A DNA stretch of 64,000 nucleotides, taken from contig NC_088797.1 of assembly GCF_011386835.1 (NCBI RefSeq), forward strand, positions 36,517,583-36,581,582, given 5' to 3'. The notes under the pieces were generated by a model that worked only from the letters and a program-made list of their open reading frames with translations, made no database searches and was not told the origin of the DNA. The position numbers and the translations under genes are program-made. The stretch comes from Chrysemys picta bellii. Taxonomy: Eukaryota; Chordata; Testudines; Emydidae. Below are positions 49,686 through 62,306 of the stretch, piece by piece (position 1 is the first letter of the stretch; each line of letters starts with the position of its first letter).

Positions 49686-51077
49686 CTTGACGAGCTTACA
49701 GTCTCTCACGAGGTGTTTGAATGCGGCCTAGCATAATCTTGTTAGTGCCTATAGATATTGCCATTGTGCTACGAATAATTTTAGAACTGCTTCTAAAATC
49801 TTAGGGCCAAATGCTGCCCTTTAAATATGCACCCACAAGCTCCATTAACTTCCATGTGAGTTGTGAGCATGTATCTGAGGGCAGATTGGATGTTGTTTGT
49901 ATTTTATCTGTGCTCATATTATTGCTTTGATAATGTCTTTCATTCCATTTCAAATGGTCGGGCAGCACCCAAATGCCTTGGCAAGGAGGTGCAGTATATT
50001 ACATCATTACTCTATTATATAAGTGCAAAGGATCATTGTTCTTATTTTCTCTTGCATGGTGTGTTCTGGAATGGTTACATTGGATTAGACTTGGGATTCC
50101 TTATTTTAAATGAACCTACACATATATTTGGATGAGTGTAATCCATTTACTGGTTGACTTATCCAAAGACTTCTGGGAAATGTACAAATCCACATGCTTT
50201 CTCTGATTGCTAGATATGGTATAATGATTTCTGATTGAGCTGAAAACTAGATAAAAAACCGTGTAGCCACAGAGCCATCTGTTGGCTACATTTCTCAGGA
50301 GACCCAGGAGTGTGCACTATCCCAGATAAGGGTAGCAGTAACGTTCCATAAACTAGCTCCAAACTGGCCTCTTTCCGATGGCAGCATGGAAAGGATTGTA
50401 TACTTTTTGCTAAATCTAGCTACTGGGACCAAACCACGCCTTTGGAGGGAATCTACCATCATGGAAGAGAGAAGGGAGATTTGGGTGATCTGGGCATTTC
50501 AGGTCCTGTCAGGTCCTCTGGACATATGCAGTGTGGATGTGATGGCACAATTTAGTCTTAACAATGGTAGTGTGAAATTCAACACCACCAGAAAAGATAT
50601 GGCTGACTTGGCAAATTCCAAACCAGTAAAAGACAAGGAAACATAATTAGAGAGAAGTGTACTGTGTATTTTACCTGTGGACATGATGTAAACTACCCCA
50701 CACACTATCCTGATCTTTCAGTCAAAAGGCCTATGTCCAAGGACTGTAATCTACTTATGTAGACCTAAACTGTGAATTGAGTGGGTGGCTGGGTTTGGTT
50801 GCGTCCTCCCAGCACATATTTTCTGCCCTCTTCCCCAACAATCTATAACTTGGCCCATTAATGTCTCCTTATCACTTAGAAGCTGGGAGAGTGAGATCCT
50901 TAGCTGGCGTGTTCCATTCAAATCAACGGAGATAAGCCAGTTTACACCATCTGAAGATTTGGCTCTTAGAGAATAAACAGCATAAAGCTGCAACACAGTG
51001 TTTCCTGGGGAGAGAAAGAGAATCTCCGTTATCTTCAAAGTGTGGCCCCTCCAGGAGCATTCTCACTGTCAGCTGTA
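49686..51077. other. Intergenic, nothing recognised
   Basis: No recognised repeat. The 86- to 95-codon frames around 50386-51183 lie on opposite strands and have no family signature. Confidence 0.5.
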
Positions 51078-51112
51078 GGCGGGGGGGGGGGGGGCGGGGG
51101 GAGAGGGAAGGG
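51078..51112 (+). repeat. Poly-G tract (G14-C-G6)
   Basis: An uninterrupted run of 14 G, one C, then six G and gagaggg. It is G-quadruplex-prone on the plus strand. Confidence 0.95.
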
Positions 51113-53104
51113 AGCAAAGTGATCAAAAACCAAGGATCATCTTCAGTTACTATCCAAATGTTTAGGGCTGAATTATCCCTCAAGAGCCACAGGAACTGAT
51201 TTCAGACAAGTAGTTGAACTGAAGGATTATCTTGACAGCAATGCGGATATGAGGAGCCACTGGAAGGGTCCATATGTCAGAGAGGGATTTTCTATGTCTG
51301 GCACCACTTTCTTCTGCATTTTGGATGTGGCATTTGCCCAGGATGCACTAAGTCCCCAGCTACTGGGATTCATAACTACATTACACAGATTATTGCAATT
51401 ACTGACATTTTACATCCCCATCTGCAAGGAAAAACCTGTGAAAATACAACAAGAGTTTTGGACCTTAGTCTCCGATTCTCTAACAGTAAATTGGATTAAA
51501 TCATTTGAATTTACCCAGAGCCATTTTGAAAAAGGCCATTCTGAAACCAAGTCAGTCCCTCCCTTTTAAAAGCAAAACGGCAACAGAAGCTTCCTTTTTT
51601 TCCCAGTTACACTTATATTTGCATCCCTCAAAGCCAACCATATTTTTAAAAAATGTTTCATTGTGTGATAACGGTGCTACAAATATCCCAGCCTCTTAAA
51701 ACACAAACCTATGAGCAAGGTTAAGAGCTGGATCCTGGAAGGTGCTGAGCACTTGGGCCCTGATCCATCAAAGCACTTAAGCACATCCTTCAGTTCAAGC
51801 ACATAACCAGAGTGTCCACCAACGCTTGGTGGGACCAGTTCAGGTCTCAAAACATTTTTTGTTCATATTCACCCGCTGAAAATGCTGTAATAACAAATGC
51901 AATTCAAAGGGGAACATTATATTGCAGCAGCCAGTGCTTTCTGTGGGGCTCGTCCGACAGTTCCACCTACTTCTGCATGATAAGTTACGGTGATGATCAT
52001 GTAGTTATAGAAGTTTAAGGTGTATTCTGTATTTGTTGTCCTATGTGTGGCTCATTTACCAAAGGTCAGTGAAAGATGCCAGATTTCTGATTTGTATGAA
52101 TAACTGCTCAGCATTTACATCAGTGTTAATTGTTATTTCCTGAAAGGCTGAGATGACATTCATCTAACTCTCCCCCCATTTGCTACATAGTTTCTCTTTC
52201 CACTGGAAGTTAGTTTTCTTCATGAGCATTGCAGTATTTCCTATATATGCACAAGGGTTTATTTCCCACTCTATTAAAATAGGCAATGTATTGCCAACTG
52301 TGGTATCATTTAGATCAAATTAAATTAAGTATGTTTTTGTTGGAGAGAATGAAATGTAACCATATGGATTCTGCCAGGACCTTAATCATACATAGCCACT
52401 TAACTCTCAAAGCAAGTATGCAAGGCATATATTTTTAGAGACAATATAATGGCTTATAAATGTGTTTTCTCAACATGTGCGTGGAGCCTTGAAGATTTCT
52501 GAGTTTTTCCTACACTTAGTCCCCTTCTCCAGCCTTGTGGAGGCTTTCTGCAAGGGCAGGTGACTGATCATGTGTTGCAACTTGGCAGTACAGGAACCCA
52601 TTGAAGTACACTGCATCAGAAAACAAGTTATCTATGCAACCCAAAGGACTAGAAACTTTAAAAAACAAAAAAGAGAGCTTGTTTTCTGCAGCATCTGAGA
52701 CTGTAGTAAGGGCCAGATATATTTGTCAAGTAGGCTGAATCTGACCTCGGGCAACAAAAGTAGGATAGTCCTGGCTGAATTACTCACATTCTCACTGCAA
52801 CTGATTGTGGGGCAAGACTAAAGTGTTTTTTTTTTTTAAAATCAAGCCCTTCATGTTGCATTCAAACATGGCAGTTGTGGCATTTTCACTTACATTAAGG
52901 GGCCTGTGACAACATGCAATACGTTCATCTCAAGGCCTGAGTCACTAGTAAGACTTAAACTTAAGGGCCTTTTCACCCGAGTATCCTGTTGTTAGTTTAA
53001 AATAGCAGCTCTGCTGTTTCAGCCAAGCTATCAGACACTGATGTACTTCACCTCCATCCAGGACATTGTATTTTTAGTTGGTTAAATACCCAACAAAAGG
53101 TTTT
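51113..53104. other. Intergenic, nothing firm
   Basis: 51751-51800 (gggccctgatccatcaaagc) resembles a frequent turtle palindromic mini-repeat. No gene or RNA signature. There is a T11 run near 52829. Confidence 0.45.
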
Positions 53105-53440
53105 TGTCACAGGATGACTGGACCCTTTAAGTGGAGATGGATACAGCTCCACCTCTGATTAATCAGCTGCCTCCCAGCTGAGCCTGTGGGACAAGGGATC
53201 AAGTCATAGCCTGAACAGCACCTGGTCCTTATATAGAGCTTAGTTCAGTTGGTGAAATGCAGGGGAAAGAACTTATCTAGTAGTTGACTTCCAGGCAGAT
53301 GGTCCAGGCAGAGTGAACTGTAGGGAGCAGGTGGACTCGGGTCAGGCTGAGAGAGATGAAGAGAAAGTCTCTGGGAACTGTAGCCCCTCGTGGGCAGGTA
53401 AGAGCACCCACCAGCTTACAGTTCCCTAACACACACAGCA
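53105..53440 (+). mobile_element. LTR-like segment
   Basis: It starts TGTCACAGGATGACTGGACC and contains ccttatatagagc, a TATA-like box near 53230. The start resembles 34196. The right end is not fixed. Confidence 0.4.
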
Positions 53441-53979
53441 TATGGAAAATGTTCAGCTTGACTAAACAACCATCAGTCTGAAGATAACAGATTGTAAATA
53501 CATGAAGAAATTTTTAAACTGCCTGCTATTTTAAAATGCAATTTATGAAACATATGTGCAGCATATTCTGAAATGAAAATAATATTATTTGGATCTGTGG
53601 AAGCCAGACTAATGTTTAGCATTGTATTATTGTGTTATTGAATGAGTCCCATGATCACTCACCATAAAAAGCACGAATGTAGTTCTCCTACACAGTAGTT
53701 GAATGCATTTCATAGGATTCATACTTGGTATTAATCACAGGTTAGATTGAGAAATAGGAAAATTGCCCTGTATGATAAGCTTGATCTTGAAACTATTTTA
53801 CTTGATGCAGGTAGGGATATAAATCACATTTGTTATCCTATAGGACACTGCTTTACATTAGGTGCTGAAGTGTGTGTGTGTGTATGTGTATATATAAAAA
53901 CAATGGAGGAAGCCATATTCAGAATGCATACATATTGCATAAAGAGGAAGGATGGGGGATTATCTGCGAAAGTTTTAGC

Positions 53980-54140
53980 TTAATTCACTTTGGAAGCGAA
54001 TTAAGATAAAACCGAATTAAGGCCATTTTAATTCTGAATGAGAGTGTCCACTTTAACTAATCCACTTTAAATTCACACCTTTAGTTAATTTAGATTTAAC
54101 TTTCCTGATTATCACTGTATAGACAAGTCCTTGGTCTCTG
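53980..54140. mobile_element. Harbinger-type MITE remnant
   Basis: gcgaattaagataaaaccg, gaatgagagtgtccacttta and the end tatagacaagtcc fit the same family as the interrupted MITE at 33562. Confidence 0.45.
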
Positions 54141-55606
54141 CTTTGTATTTTGGTTTAACTCTGGTGAACCATTATTTGATTTATTCTTGGGGGGCGGGGA
54201 CAGAATACTTATGTTATAACATGGAAAAAATAAGAATTATTGTATAATCTATTCTATATTAAAGGACACCTCTACTCTGAAAAATGACTATGTAAAAATA
54301 CTACCTATGTAATCAACTGATCTTTGTGTGTATTAAGAGACATATCTGCTCAGTAGACAATAAATTGACTGTTTAGGATGTTTTTGTATCTGTTAGCATT
54401 GCAGAATGAGCACAGGTAAAACTGAATATACAGTAGATTCTGTTCCATCTTGTGTATCTTTAACAGAACCGCTTGCAAAGTTCCATTCAGTGACACCTGT
54501 ATAAGCCTATTGGATGCAGTGGGGATATATAGGTCTCACTATAATTGGGAGACTGTGGCATTGCACAGGTTTAACAGAGGGCCTAATTTGGCCTGCAAAA
54601 CCTTTATTGCTAGGAATAGTGCATTAGAACAAAGTTGGCCCCTTCGATCCCAAGGGGAGTGTGCAGAGGTGAAAGTTAGGGAAAACACCTCATGTTTTTA
54701 GTTGTCAGCTGAGCACATTGGCTATGGAAATCATAGACACACCAACATATAGCCCTCCTGATGCCATTTTACAGTCACTTGAACTACACTTTGAAAGTCT
54801 TTTGTTTTTAATTTTTAATCTTTGGCTATTTCTGAGCGAAATTTGTACTGATAAAACAGAGAAATGTTTCCAGAGGAGAGGGTGTGCAATTCCTTTGGTG
54901 CCCCCTAGCCGTAGTGCATCCTGCACCCAGGGAAAAGCACCAAGCCACATGCTGGCTTCATACCACCATCTGAGGTAATCAAGGGCACCTGAGCCTAGTT
55001 AGGGTCAGTGTTCTTTCTGAGATGGGAGGAGGGGAACATTCAGGACACAGAACGTTGTGGATATGAGCTGTCTTGCTTTAGAAAGTTTTGTATGGTGTGT
55101 GTACTGATGAGCTACATGCAGGAAACATGGTAAGAGATTTTCTTGGTTAGTGGTGATGTGATTGAACCCGGGGGGGAATAGTAAAAAACAAACTTGAAGC
55201 ACATGGAGGATTTTTGCTGGTTAGCTTGTGACTTGGACTGTGTGTGTTCACCTGTGAGGTTAACATGGCCCATCTCCTGCCTTGTTCTGGTTACTGAACA
55301 CCTTGCTTTCCACAAGGTTAACTGGAGCACCATTAAACCTGCTTGAAAACTGTCCATCTGTTGGGGTAAGTCCTCTTACCACCAGCCTTTACACTGAATG
55401 CTAGAGTGTAGCTGATAGTGAGCTTGCTCTATAGCTTGGCTTCCCTCATACAATTCCATTGTGACCAGATAGTATCTCCAAAGAAGCTGCTACCATCTCA
55501 GTGTAATGGTGGTAGTCTAGCAAAGTTTACTTTTTTTTAAGTAACACATTCCTGTTGTCCACCATAGGTATTAGAAGTTTGAACCTTAACTGCAGGTCTC
55601 TCACAG
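54141..55606. other. Intergenic, nothing recognised
   Basis: Mixed AT-rich sequence up to the solo LTR. Overlapping frames on both strands around 54705-55357 have no family signature. Confidence 0.5.
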
Positions 55607-56347
55607 TGTCATAACTATAAAGGGAAGGGTAACAGCTCTCCTGTGTACAGTACTATAAAATCCCTCCTGGCCAGAGACTCCAAAATCCTTTTACCTGTAA
55701 AGGGTTAAGAAGCTCAGGTAACCTGGCTGACATCTGACCCAAAGGACCAATAAGGGGACAAGATACTTTCAAATCTTGGTGGGAGGGGGGAGGCTTTTGT
55801 TTGTGCTCTTTGTTTGGGAAGTTGTTCGCTCTTGGGACTGAGAGGGACCAGACATCAATCCAAGTTCTCCAAATCTTTCTGAACAAGTCTCTCATATTTC
55901 AAACTTGTAAGTAAACAGCCAGGCAAGGCGTGTTAGTTTCTTTGTTTTCTCAACTTGTAAATGTACCTTTTGCTAGAGTGTTTATCTCTGTTTGCTGTAC
56001 TTTGAACCTCAGGCTAGAGGGGGCTCCTCTGAGCTCTTTAAGTTTGATTACCCTGTAAAGTTATTTTTCCATCCTGATTTTACAGAGATGATTTTTACCT
56101 TTTTCTTTAATTAAAAGCCTTCTTTTTAAGAACCTGATTGATTTTTCCTTGTTTTTAGATCCAAGGGGGTTGGATCTGTATTCACCAGGGAATTGGTGAA
56201 GAGTCGCTCAAGGCTACCCAGGGAAGGAAATTAGCTTTGGGAGTGGTGGCAGCGGACCAGATCTAAGCTGGTAGTTAAGCTTAGAAGTTTTCATGCAGGC
56301 CCCCACATTTGTACCCTAAAGTTCAGAGTGGGGAAGCAGCCTTGACA
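55607..56347 (+). mobile_element. Solo LTR, copy 2 (741 bp)
   Basis: TGTCATAACTATAAAGGG to GCAGCCTTGACA, flanked by an exact 5-bp duplication, cacag (55602-55606 and 56348-56352). It is nearly identical to 19384-20127, including the aattaaaagccttctttt stretch that may hold an ATTAAA poly(A) signal. No internal retroviral sequence adjoins it. Confidence 0.9.
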
Positions 56348-56376
56348 CACAGCCATAATGCTCCTATAACTAAAGC

Positions 56377-56510
56377 ACAGGTGCTGGAACTAGGGGTGCT
56401 GGAGGTGTGGCCACACCCCCTGATTTGAAGTGGTTTCCATTATATACAGATTTTACAGTTTGGTTCAATGGCTCTCAGCATCCCCACTATACAAATTGTT
56501 CCAGCGTCCC
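56377..56510. mobile_element. Palindromic MITE
   Basis: gcacaggtgctggaac, then aggggtgctgg, pair with cagcatccccact and gttccagcgtccc at the other end. About 130 bp. Confidence 0.6.
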
Positions 56511-57897
56511 TTTTACCACATAAATGTTAATATAACATAGAAAAGAAAGCTCTATATTATGTGTGGTCACTAAGGTTCAGGCTCTATAAAGATGGTGGTG
56601 ATGAGACAGAGCAGACCTCATATCATTCAAAGAAGACATCATGGATTCATTTACCAACAGTCTGTGCAGCCCTAGCAGATTGAATTTCAAGGCTGCGTTG
56701 AAGAATGAGGAGGAAATAAATTAAAATAGAATAGTGCTCTACATGAAATATTAAAGCAGTAACATTTCCTGAGCTAAAATAGCATCACAGAAATTATATG
56801 GAGATCAAGGACAGAGCTTGACTGTGACCATTTCAATAAAAAAGCTCCTCTATCCATATTGTCATCTTAACAAATGTGCAACATTGTTGCCTTGTTGGAT
56901 AGTCCTGGACCAGCATAAATACAAAGGAAAACCTGCCCATCGCCAGAGAACCCCAAAGCATTCACTGACATTTCCCTCCCTAAATAAGATGTTGAGGACA
57001 TGCCCAGAATCATACTTGCCACTGGTCCTAATTGGACAATGCAGCTGCTGTGCAAATACCTGAAAATTCTGAATGCCGGAACTCCCCTTCCATAAGGTTT
57101 TACCCGGAAAAGGGAGAGGATAGCCCTATGTTGGATTTAGTCTAAAGATGTTTGAGCCAATGATGTAGCTTTTTCTAGTCCTCTGAATGGATTGTAGTGA
57201 GTATCTGTGCTTAAACAATGCAGCCTGGTGCCTCAATGGGATTCGTACAGCATTGCCAGTATATTCATTAAATTAAATCAAGAGAAGCGTTAACAGTAAC
57301 ACTTCTATCCGTGCTAGGCACTTGTGATTGTATATGGGGGTTCTGTGATGAGGATGGTTTCTTTCCCCTTTATTTTATTTTTCTCTGGGAAGATAGTGAC
57401 TGTCTCAATCTTGGGGCTCTGTAGTGCTCTGGTCACCAATAGAGCAGGTTGGGAATTTTTCACCCAAATCTGTTTTTTCGTCAGGAAATGCTGATTCATC
57501 AAAATTAAAGCTTTTTGCAGGAATAGATCTGTTCTGATAAAAATATTAGTAAGGATTCTGAGGTATAGGATAGATTTCTCTGTGTGTGTGTGTGTGTGTG
57601 AGGGAGAGAGAGTGTCACCAGCAAAACTGGTGAGGGCACTCAACTGGGGTGTTGGGGTCCCTTGTTTAAGTCCCTGCTCTGCCTGATTTGGAGTAGGGTC
57701 TTGAACCTGGGTCTCCCACACCCCATGTGAGTGCCCTACCTATGGGCTATGCTGTGGGAGGGAGGGTGCTCTCTCTTTCTTGAAATATTTCAGGAAAGAA
57801 AGAAAACTCTAGTTTTAGTTCCAGACTGAAAACAAGCGTAAAAACCTGAACTTCTCATGAGAGAATTCTTGTTTCCCAGCCAGCCTTAGGCACCAAT
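56511..57897. other. Intergenic with a (TG)n repeat
   Basis: The only landmark is the TG repeat at 57580-57600 followed by agggagagagag. The 135-codon minus frame (57314-57721) covers that repeat and is not a gene. Confidence 0.5.
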
Positions 57898-58440
57898 TCT
57901 GACAGATACTGCAATCCCATGAAGTATCTTTGGGGAAACTTATTGTATTAAGGTTATGAATGGTTTATGTATCACTGTGGGCCAAGGACTGTATGCAACT
58001 CCATAGGGGGAGGATTACTAGGAGGGAGGGTTGTGTGCAACTCCAGGAGAGCAGGGTGGATTTATTGTATTTTCTCTGTAATGTTCTTCCCTTAAGAATG
58101 AAGATGTGTGCTTAGAAAGAGCTATGTGGTAATGTGTAACTGCTGGCAATCAGCTGTTCATAGCCCTTGGGGAGAAAGCAAAGCACAAGTGCTGGCCATT
58201 AGGCAGAATGGCTTGCTGTGGATATCACAGTGGATGGCAGGGGATTGTGCTGCCTTAAAACTCCCTGGTCAGAAGTGTGGGACAAGGCTGCATGCCCAGA
58301 GACAGGTGATGGCTGGAGATCTGAGACCTGACTGGGCACACCTGGAGTGGACCATGGAGAGACGGATACAGGTGCAGTTATCTTGAAACCAGTCTCTGTT
58401 TTGAAATGATCCTTGGGAGTATCCATTTTATATCACAGTT
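57898..58440 (+). mobile_element. LTR-like repeat, copy 2 (plus)
   Basis: tgacagatactgcaatcc, gaatggtttatgtatcact, gcttagaaagagctatgtgg and ttcatagcccttgg follow the same order as the minus-strand copy at 6400-7180. The two copies also share a chance frame starting MLRKS. Confidence 0.5.
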
Positions 58441-60671
58441 CAGGCAAGCACTGCGGGCTCTGCTACTCCTAGGGCTCTATGTAGTCTAGCACTTGGGGGC
58501 TCCCAATCCTCGCTCCCCAACTGCCTTCAACACTGCACTCCTCCCTGAGCCCCAGACATCTTGCCTGTGTGACCCCTGCCCGGTGAGTGCCTTCCCCTGT
58601 TGTTATCTTGAGCAGGAAGAAAAGAGCAGCAGCAGCTTCACCTCATTGTCCTCTGCTGACCCATTATGGCTTAACTGATTCACTACATGATGATATGCAA
58701 AACTTCATCTTCTGGGCAATCCCAGCACTGTTTTTCCCTCCTCTGTATTGAGGAATAGCCATTACCCTTGCCTTGCTCTCCCCTAAGCTATGAGTACACG
58801 GTGGTTTGTTTGTTTTTTGGTTTTACGTACAGCATTGTGTTGCTTTTCCATAACTTTAAAACCTGCATTGAGTCACGTGGCTCTCGGATAAATGATGTGG
58901 GTATCTAGGATACGAGGTGAGTGAGGGCAGGATGTGAGCCATAACTATAATGGTCTGAGTTTATAATTTCCTAAATGTGAGTTACAACTTTGTTTAAAAA
59001 AAACCCTTTATCCTAGATAATAAGGTTGGGAGTGGACGGTTTGGTTCTGGGTCATCTAACCTGATCCCTCCCATGCATCAAGCAGGATCTGACGCTACTC
59101 AAATCTTGCCATAAACTTATTTTATGTTGTCATAAAATTATCTAACCTTGTTGTAATTTTAAAGACATTATTATTGTGCTATGTAATTTCCGATCAGTTC
59201 CTCTCTTGGGGACGGGGGAAGGTCCACATGCCCAGGAGGAATTCACTCTCCTGTAATGAGGTCAGATGCTGCTAAACAAGCTGCTTGCTGGTGTTAGAAC
59301 TGTTTACATTTGTCATCTTGATGCCTTGAAATGTTTACACTTTGTTTTTGGCATTATTTAAAATGTCTGTAGTCTCATCCCATCATTAACTTCTCCTTCC
59401 CTACTTCATTGTCTCAGTTGAATAGAAATTAGCCCAAACAATGCACTTCTAACAGCTGGTGGCTACTTAGAACTACATGCCTCTTGGCCCATTTCTATTC
59501 CTATTTAGGCATAGTTCAAATCATAATGGAAATGAGGCCTGTACAAATCAATCACTGTCTCCCCATAGCAAGCTAATTAATCGCTGTCAGTCTGAATTCC
59601 ATCCACTTCACTCAGCTAGTGCTGCTCTTGTGGGTATACCAGCTCTCATCCGCTCAGCTCTCATGGTCACTATTCATCACTATACAAGGTACTGGGCAGT
59701 CTTTTGTCATTTCTCTCATGCTTTTGGCATAGTTTTACTGCCCAAACTGGGAAAATAAAATCCACTCTTCTGTGTCATTTTTCTTCCCTTGCTGTTACTC
59801 TAACGTGTTTTACTCTGGTGGAAGTGTTTTCTCTGAACCCTTTTCTGTGTCTCAGGATGGTATTTCTAGGGTAATTCTCAATGAATTTTATCAATGACAT
59901 ACTGTAGCCTAATTGATGGTTTGGTGTATTGATTATTGATTAATTTCTTAGACCACAGTGGTCAATAAAGGTTCAGCCTCCTGAACGGCTACAGCATCAG
60001 GAAGCTTATTGCCAATGTTATTCGAATGAGAGACCTGAGGCTCACGAGAGAGAGAGAATTGCGATTTGTCACAAGTCCCTTTATTAACAATTCCATTAAA
60101 CAGATAAATAATCTCACAACCACGGAGGTATGACAGCAGATAGAGTGCAAAGTGATTAGCCCTATGACTGGCATCACTCACCATCTCCTCAGGGGAACCT
60201 TGGAGTGTCAGTCGTTATCTTCCGCCTCTTCATCTTCATTGTCACCATCATTATTAGTGGCTGGCATCCTGGCATCTCCCAAGGCACGCAGGCCCAGATA
60301 CAGCTTTCATAATGTGTTTATGCTGACAACCGCTGGGCTTCATACCTGTTTATAAGTGCTTCTATTTCCTTATCTGAACTTCCACACCCCATCACTTTTG
60401 AGGTGCCCCATTTTTTCATAGCCCAATTGCTTAGTTTTGCTTATGCTCACTAACATGTATAGCACTCAATCACTATAATAACTTGTGGTTAGCACATTGC
60501 TGACACCTTAGGTCTGCAAAAGTCCCAACAATATTCTAGCTGACTAACTGGAACATTGCAATATATATATTTCCTAAATATTAGCAGTTTAGCAATACTT
60601 AATGCAGCATTCTATCACGACACCTTGTGATAGAGGGTCATTGCTATCTTGTGACAACTTAGGTTCTAGGA
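58441..60671. other. Intergenic, remnants only
   Basis: 59030-59130 (ggttctgggtcatctaacc, ctgatccctcccatgcatc) is a likely CR1 fragment. 59950-60345 is possibly an LTR fragment (agtccctttattaacaattc), but I cannot fix ends. No gene signature. Confidence 0.4.
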
Positions 60672-61415
60672 CAGGGGCGGGCAAACTTTTTGGCCGGAGG
60701 GCCGCATCAGGTTTTGTAAATTGTATGGAGGACTGGTTAGGGGAGGGGTCATGGCCCGGCCCCCACCTCTTATCTGCTCCCCCTGGGACTCCTGCCCCAT
60801 CCACAACCCCCCTGTCCCCATACTGCCCCCAGACCCTCGCCGCCCCATCTGACTCCTCCTCTCATTCCTGATGGCCCCCCTGGGATCCCCTGCCCCATCC
60901 AACCATCCCTTCTCCCTGTCCCCTGACTGCCCCTGGAACCCCTGCCCCTGACTGACCCCTGCTACCTCATCCAACCCCCTTCCTTTCTGACTGCCCCCCC
61001 CCCAGGACCCCTGTCCCCATTCAACCCTGTTCCTGCCCCAACCCCTATCCACACCTCCACCCCCTGACCACCACCCCGAACTCCCCTGCCCTCTATCCAA
61101 CCCCCCCTGCTCCCTGCCACCTTACCACGCTGCCTGGAGCACTGGTGGTGCTACAGCCGCACCGCCCAGCTGGAGCTGGACCATGCCACCATGCAGCACA
61201 GAGCACCGGATCAGTCCAGGCTCTGCCCCAGGAGCTCACAGCCCCGCCGCCCAGAGCATTGCGCTGGCAGCGAAATGAGTGAACTGAGGCTGTTGGGGAG
61301 AGGGGACAGCAGGGGAGGGGCTGGGGGCTAGCCTCCCGGGCCAGGAGTTTGGGGGCCAGGCAGGATGGTCCCATGGGCCGAATGTGGCCCATGGGCCATA
61401 GTTTGCTCACCCCTG
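60672..61415. mobile_element. hAT-type non-autonomous element (744 bp)
   Basis: The ends CAGGGGCGGGCAAACT and agtttgctcacccctg match at 14 of 16 as inverted repeats. The inside edges carry ggccggagggccgcatcagg and gggccgaatgtggcccatgg. The core is a C-rich run (ctgccccatccaac-type units). The 8-bp flanks (ttctagga, ttcacacc) match only partly, so the duplication has decayed. Confidence 0.8.
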
Positions 61416-62016
61416 TTCACACCAACCACATTTAATGGTTAGTTGCTCATGCCAAGTCTTTAGGCCTTGTTTGGCTAAGCTAAATATCTTACAAGCCTGT
61501 AGGACCCATGTTAGAACATTAAGTAACACTTATATTTCACCTCTATATCCTAAATGTGCCTGATATTGTTTATTGTTGGCAACAATACCAAATGTGTTTA
61601 TACAGCTCAGGTGAGATGGGAGTATAGAGACCCAGCCCTGAAGTTGGCAGAGACAGGAGAGTCCTTCTGCCGGAGCTGGGCAGAAGTCCCGAGTTGCCTG
61701 CCCTGCGTGTAGGGACTTGTGAGGTTGCAATGGTGGGCTAGCTGTGGAGAACTAATTAATTTTCCAACACACACTATCAGAGGGATATGCTATGAGGAGC
61801 TGAGTTTGAACTCAAGTAGTGAGAGTCATGGAAGTGGGAAGTATTGGCCAATGGAGAATCAGGAGTTTCTCTTCACCCTTCTATTTTGGCAAGGAAATAG
61901 TGGACTTCAATATATGTCATGGCTCTCAGGGTATTGGCTGAAGTAAGTCATCATTTATAACATAGCTGTGGGGGTTAAGCTATTTGTCTGGGCCTTTTAA
62001 AGATAAGATGATCTTT
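61416..62016. other. Intergenic, nothing recognised
   Basis: No repeat family or coding signature that I can name. Confidence 0.45.
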
Positions 62017-62306
62017 GGGTACATCTACACTTCAGGCTGGAGGTATAAATTCCAGCTCAAGGAGACCTACTCTTGCTAGCTATGATTGAAGAAGAAGAAG
62101 AGTAGCTTCAGCGGCGCAAGCTGCAGGAGGGACTAGCCATCCGGACTATGTACCCATTCAAGCTACTAGGTGCATACTCCAGTGGCTAGCCTCTCAAGCT
62201 GCGTGGCTACACTTCTATTTCTAGCACACTTGCTCAATCGGAGCTAGCACAGGTATGTCTGCTGGAGCTGGAACTTACACCTTCAGTTCCAAGTGTAGCT
62301 GTACCC
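62017..62306. mobile_element. Harbinger-type MITE (290 bp)
   Basis: The left end GGGTACATCTACACTT and the reverse of the right end, GGGTACAGCTACACTT, match at 15 of 16. TTT borders both sides. The ends resemble the right TIR of the full Harbinger (GGGTATGTCTACACTA). Confidence 0.8.

Noticed and set aside
60666..61100. 144-codon Gly-rich minus-strand frame
   Set aside because: It is the C-rich core of a hAT element read in reverse.
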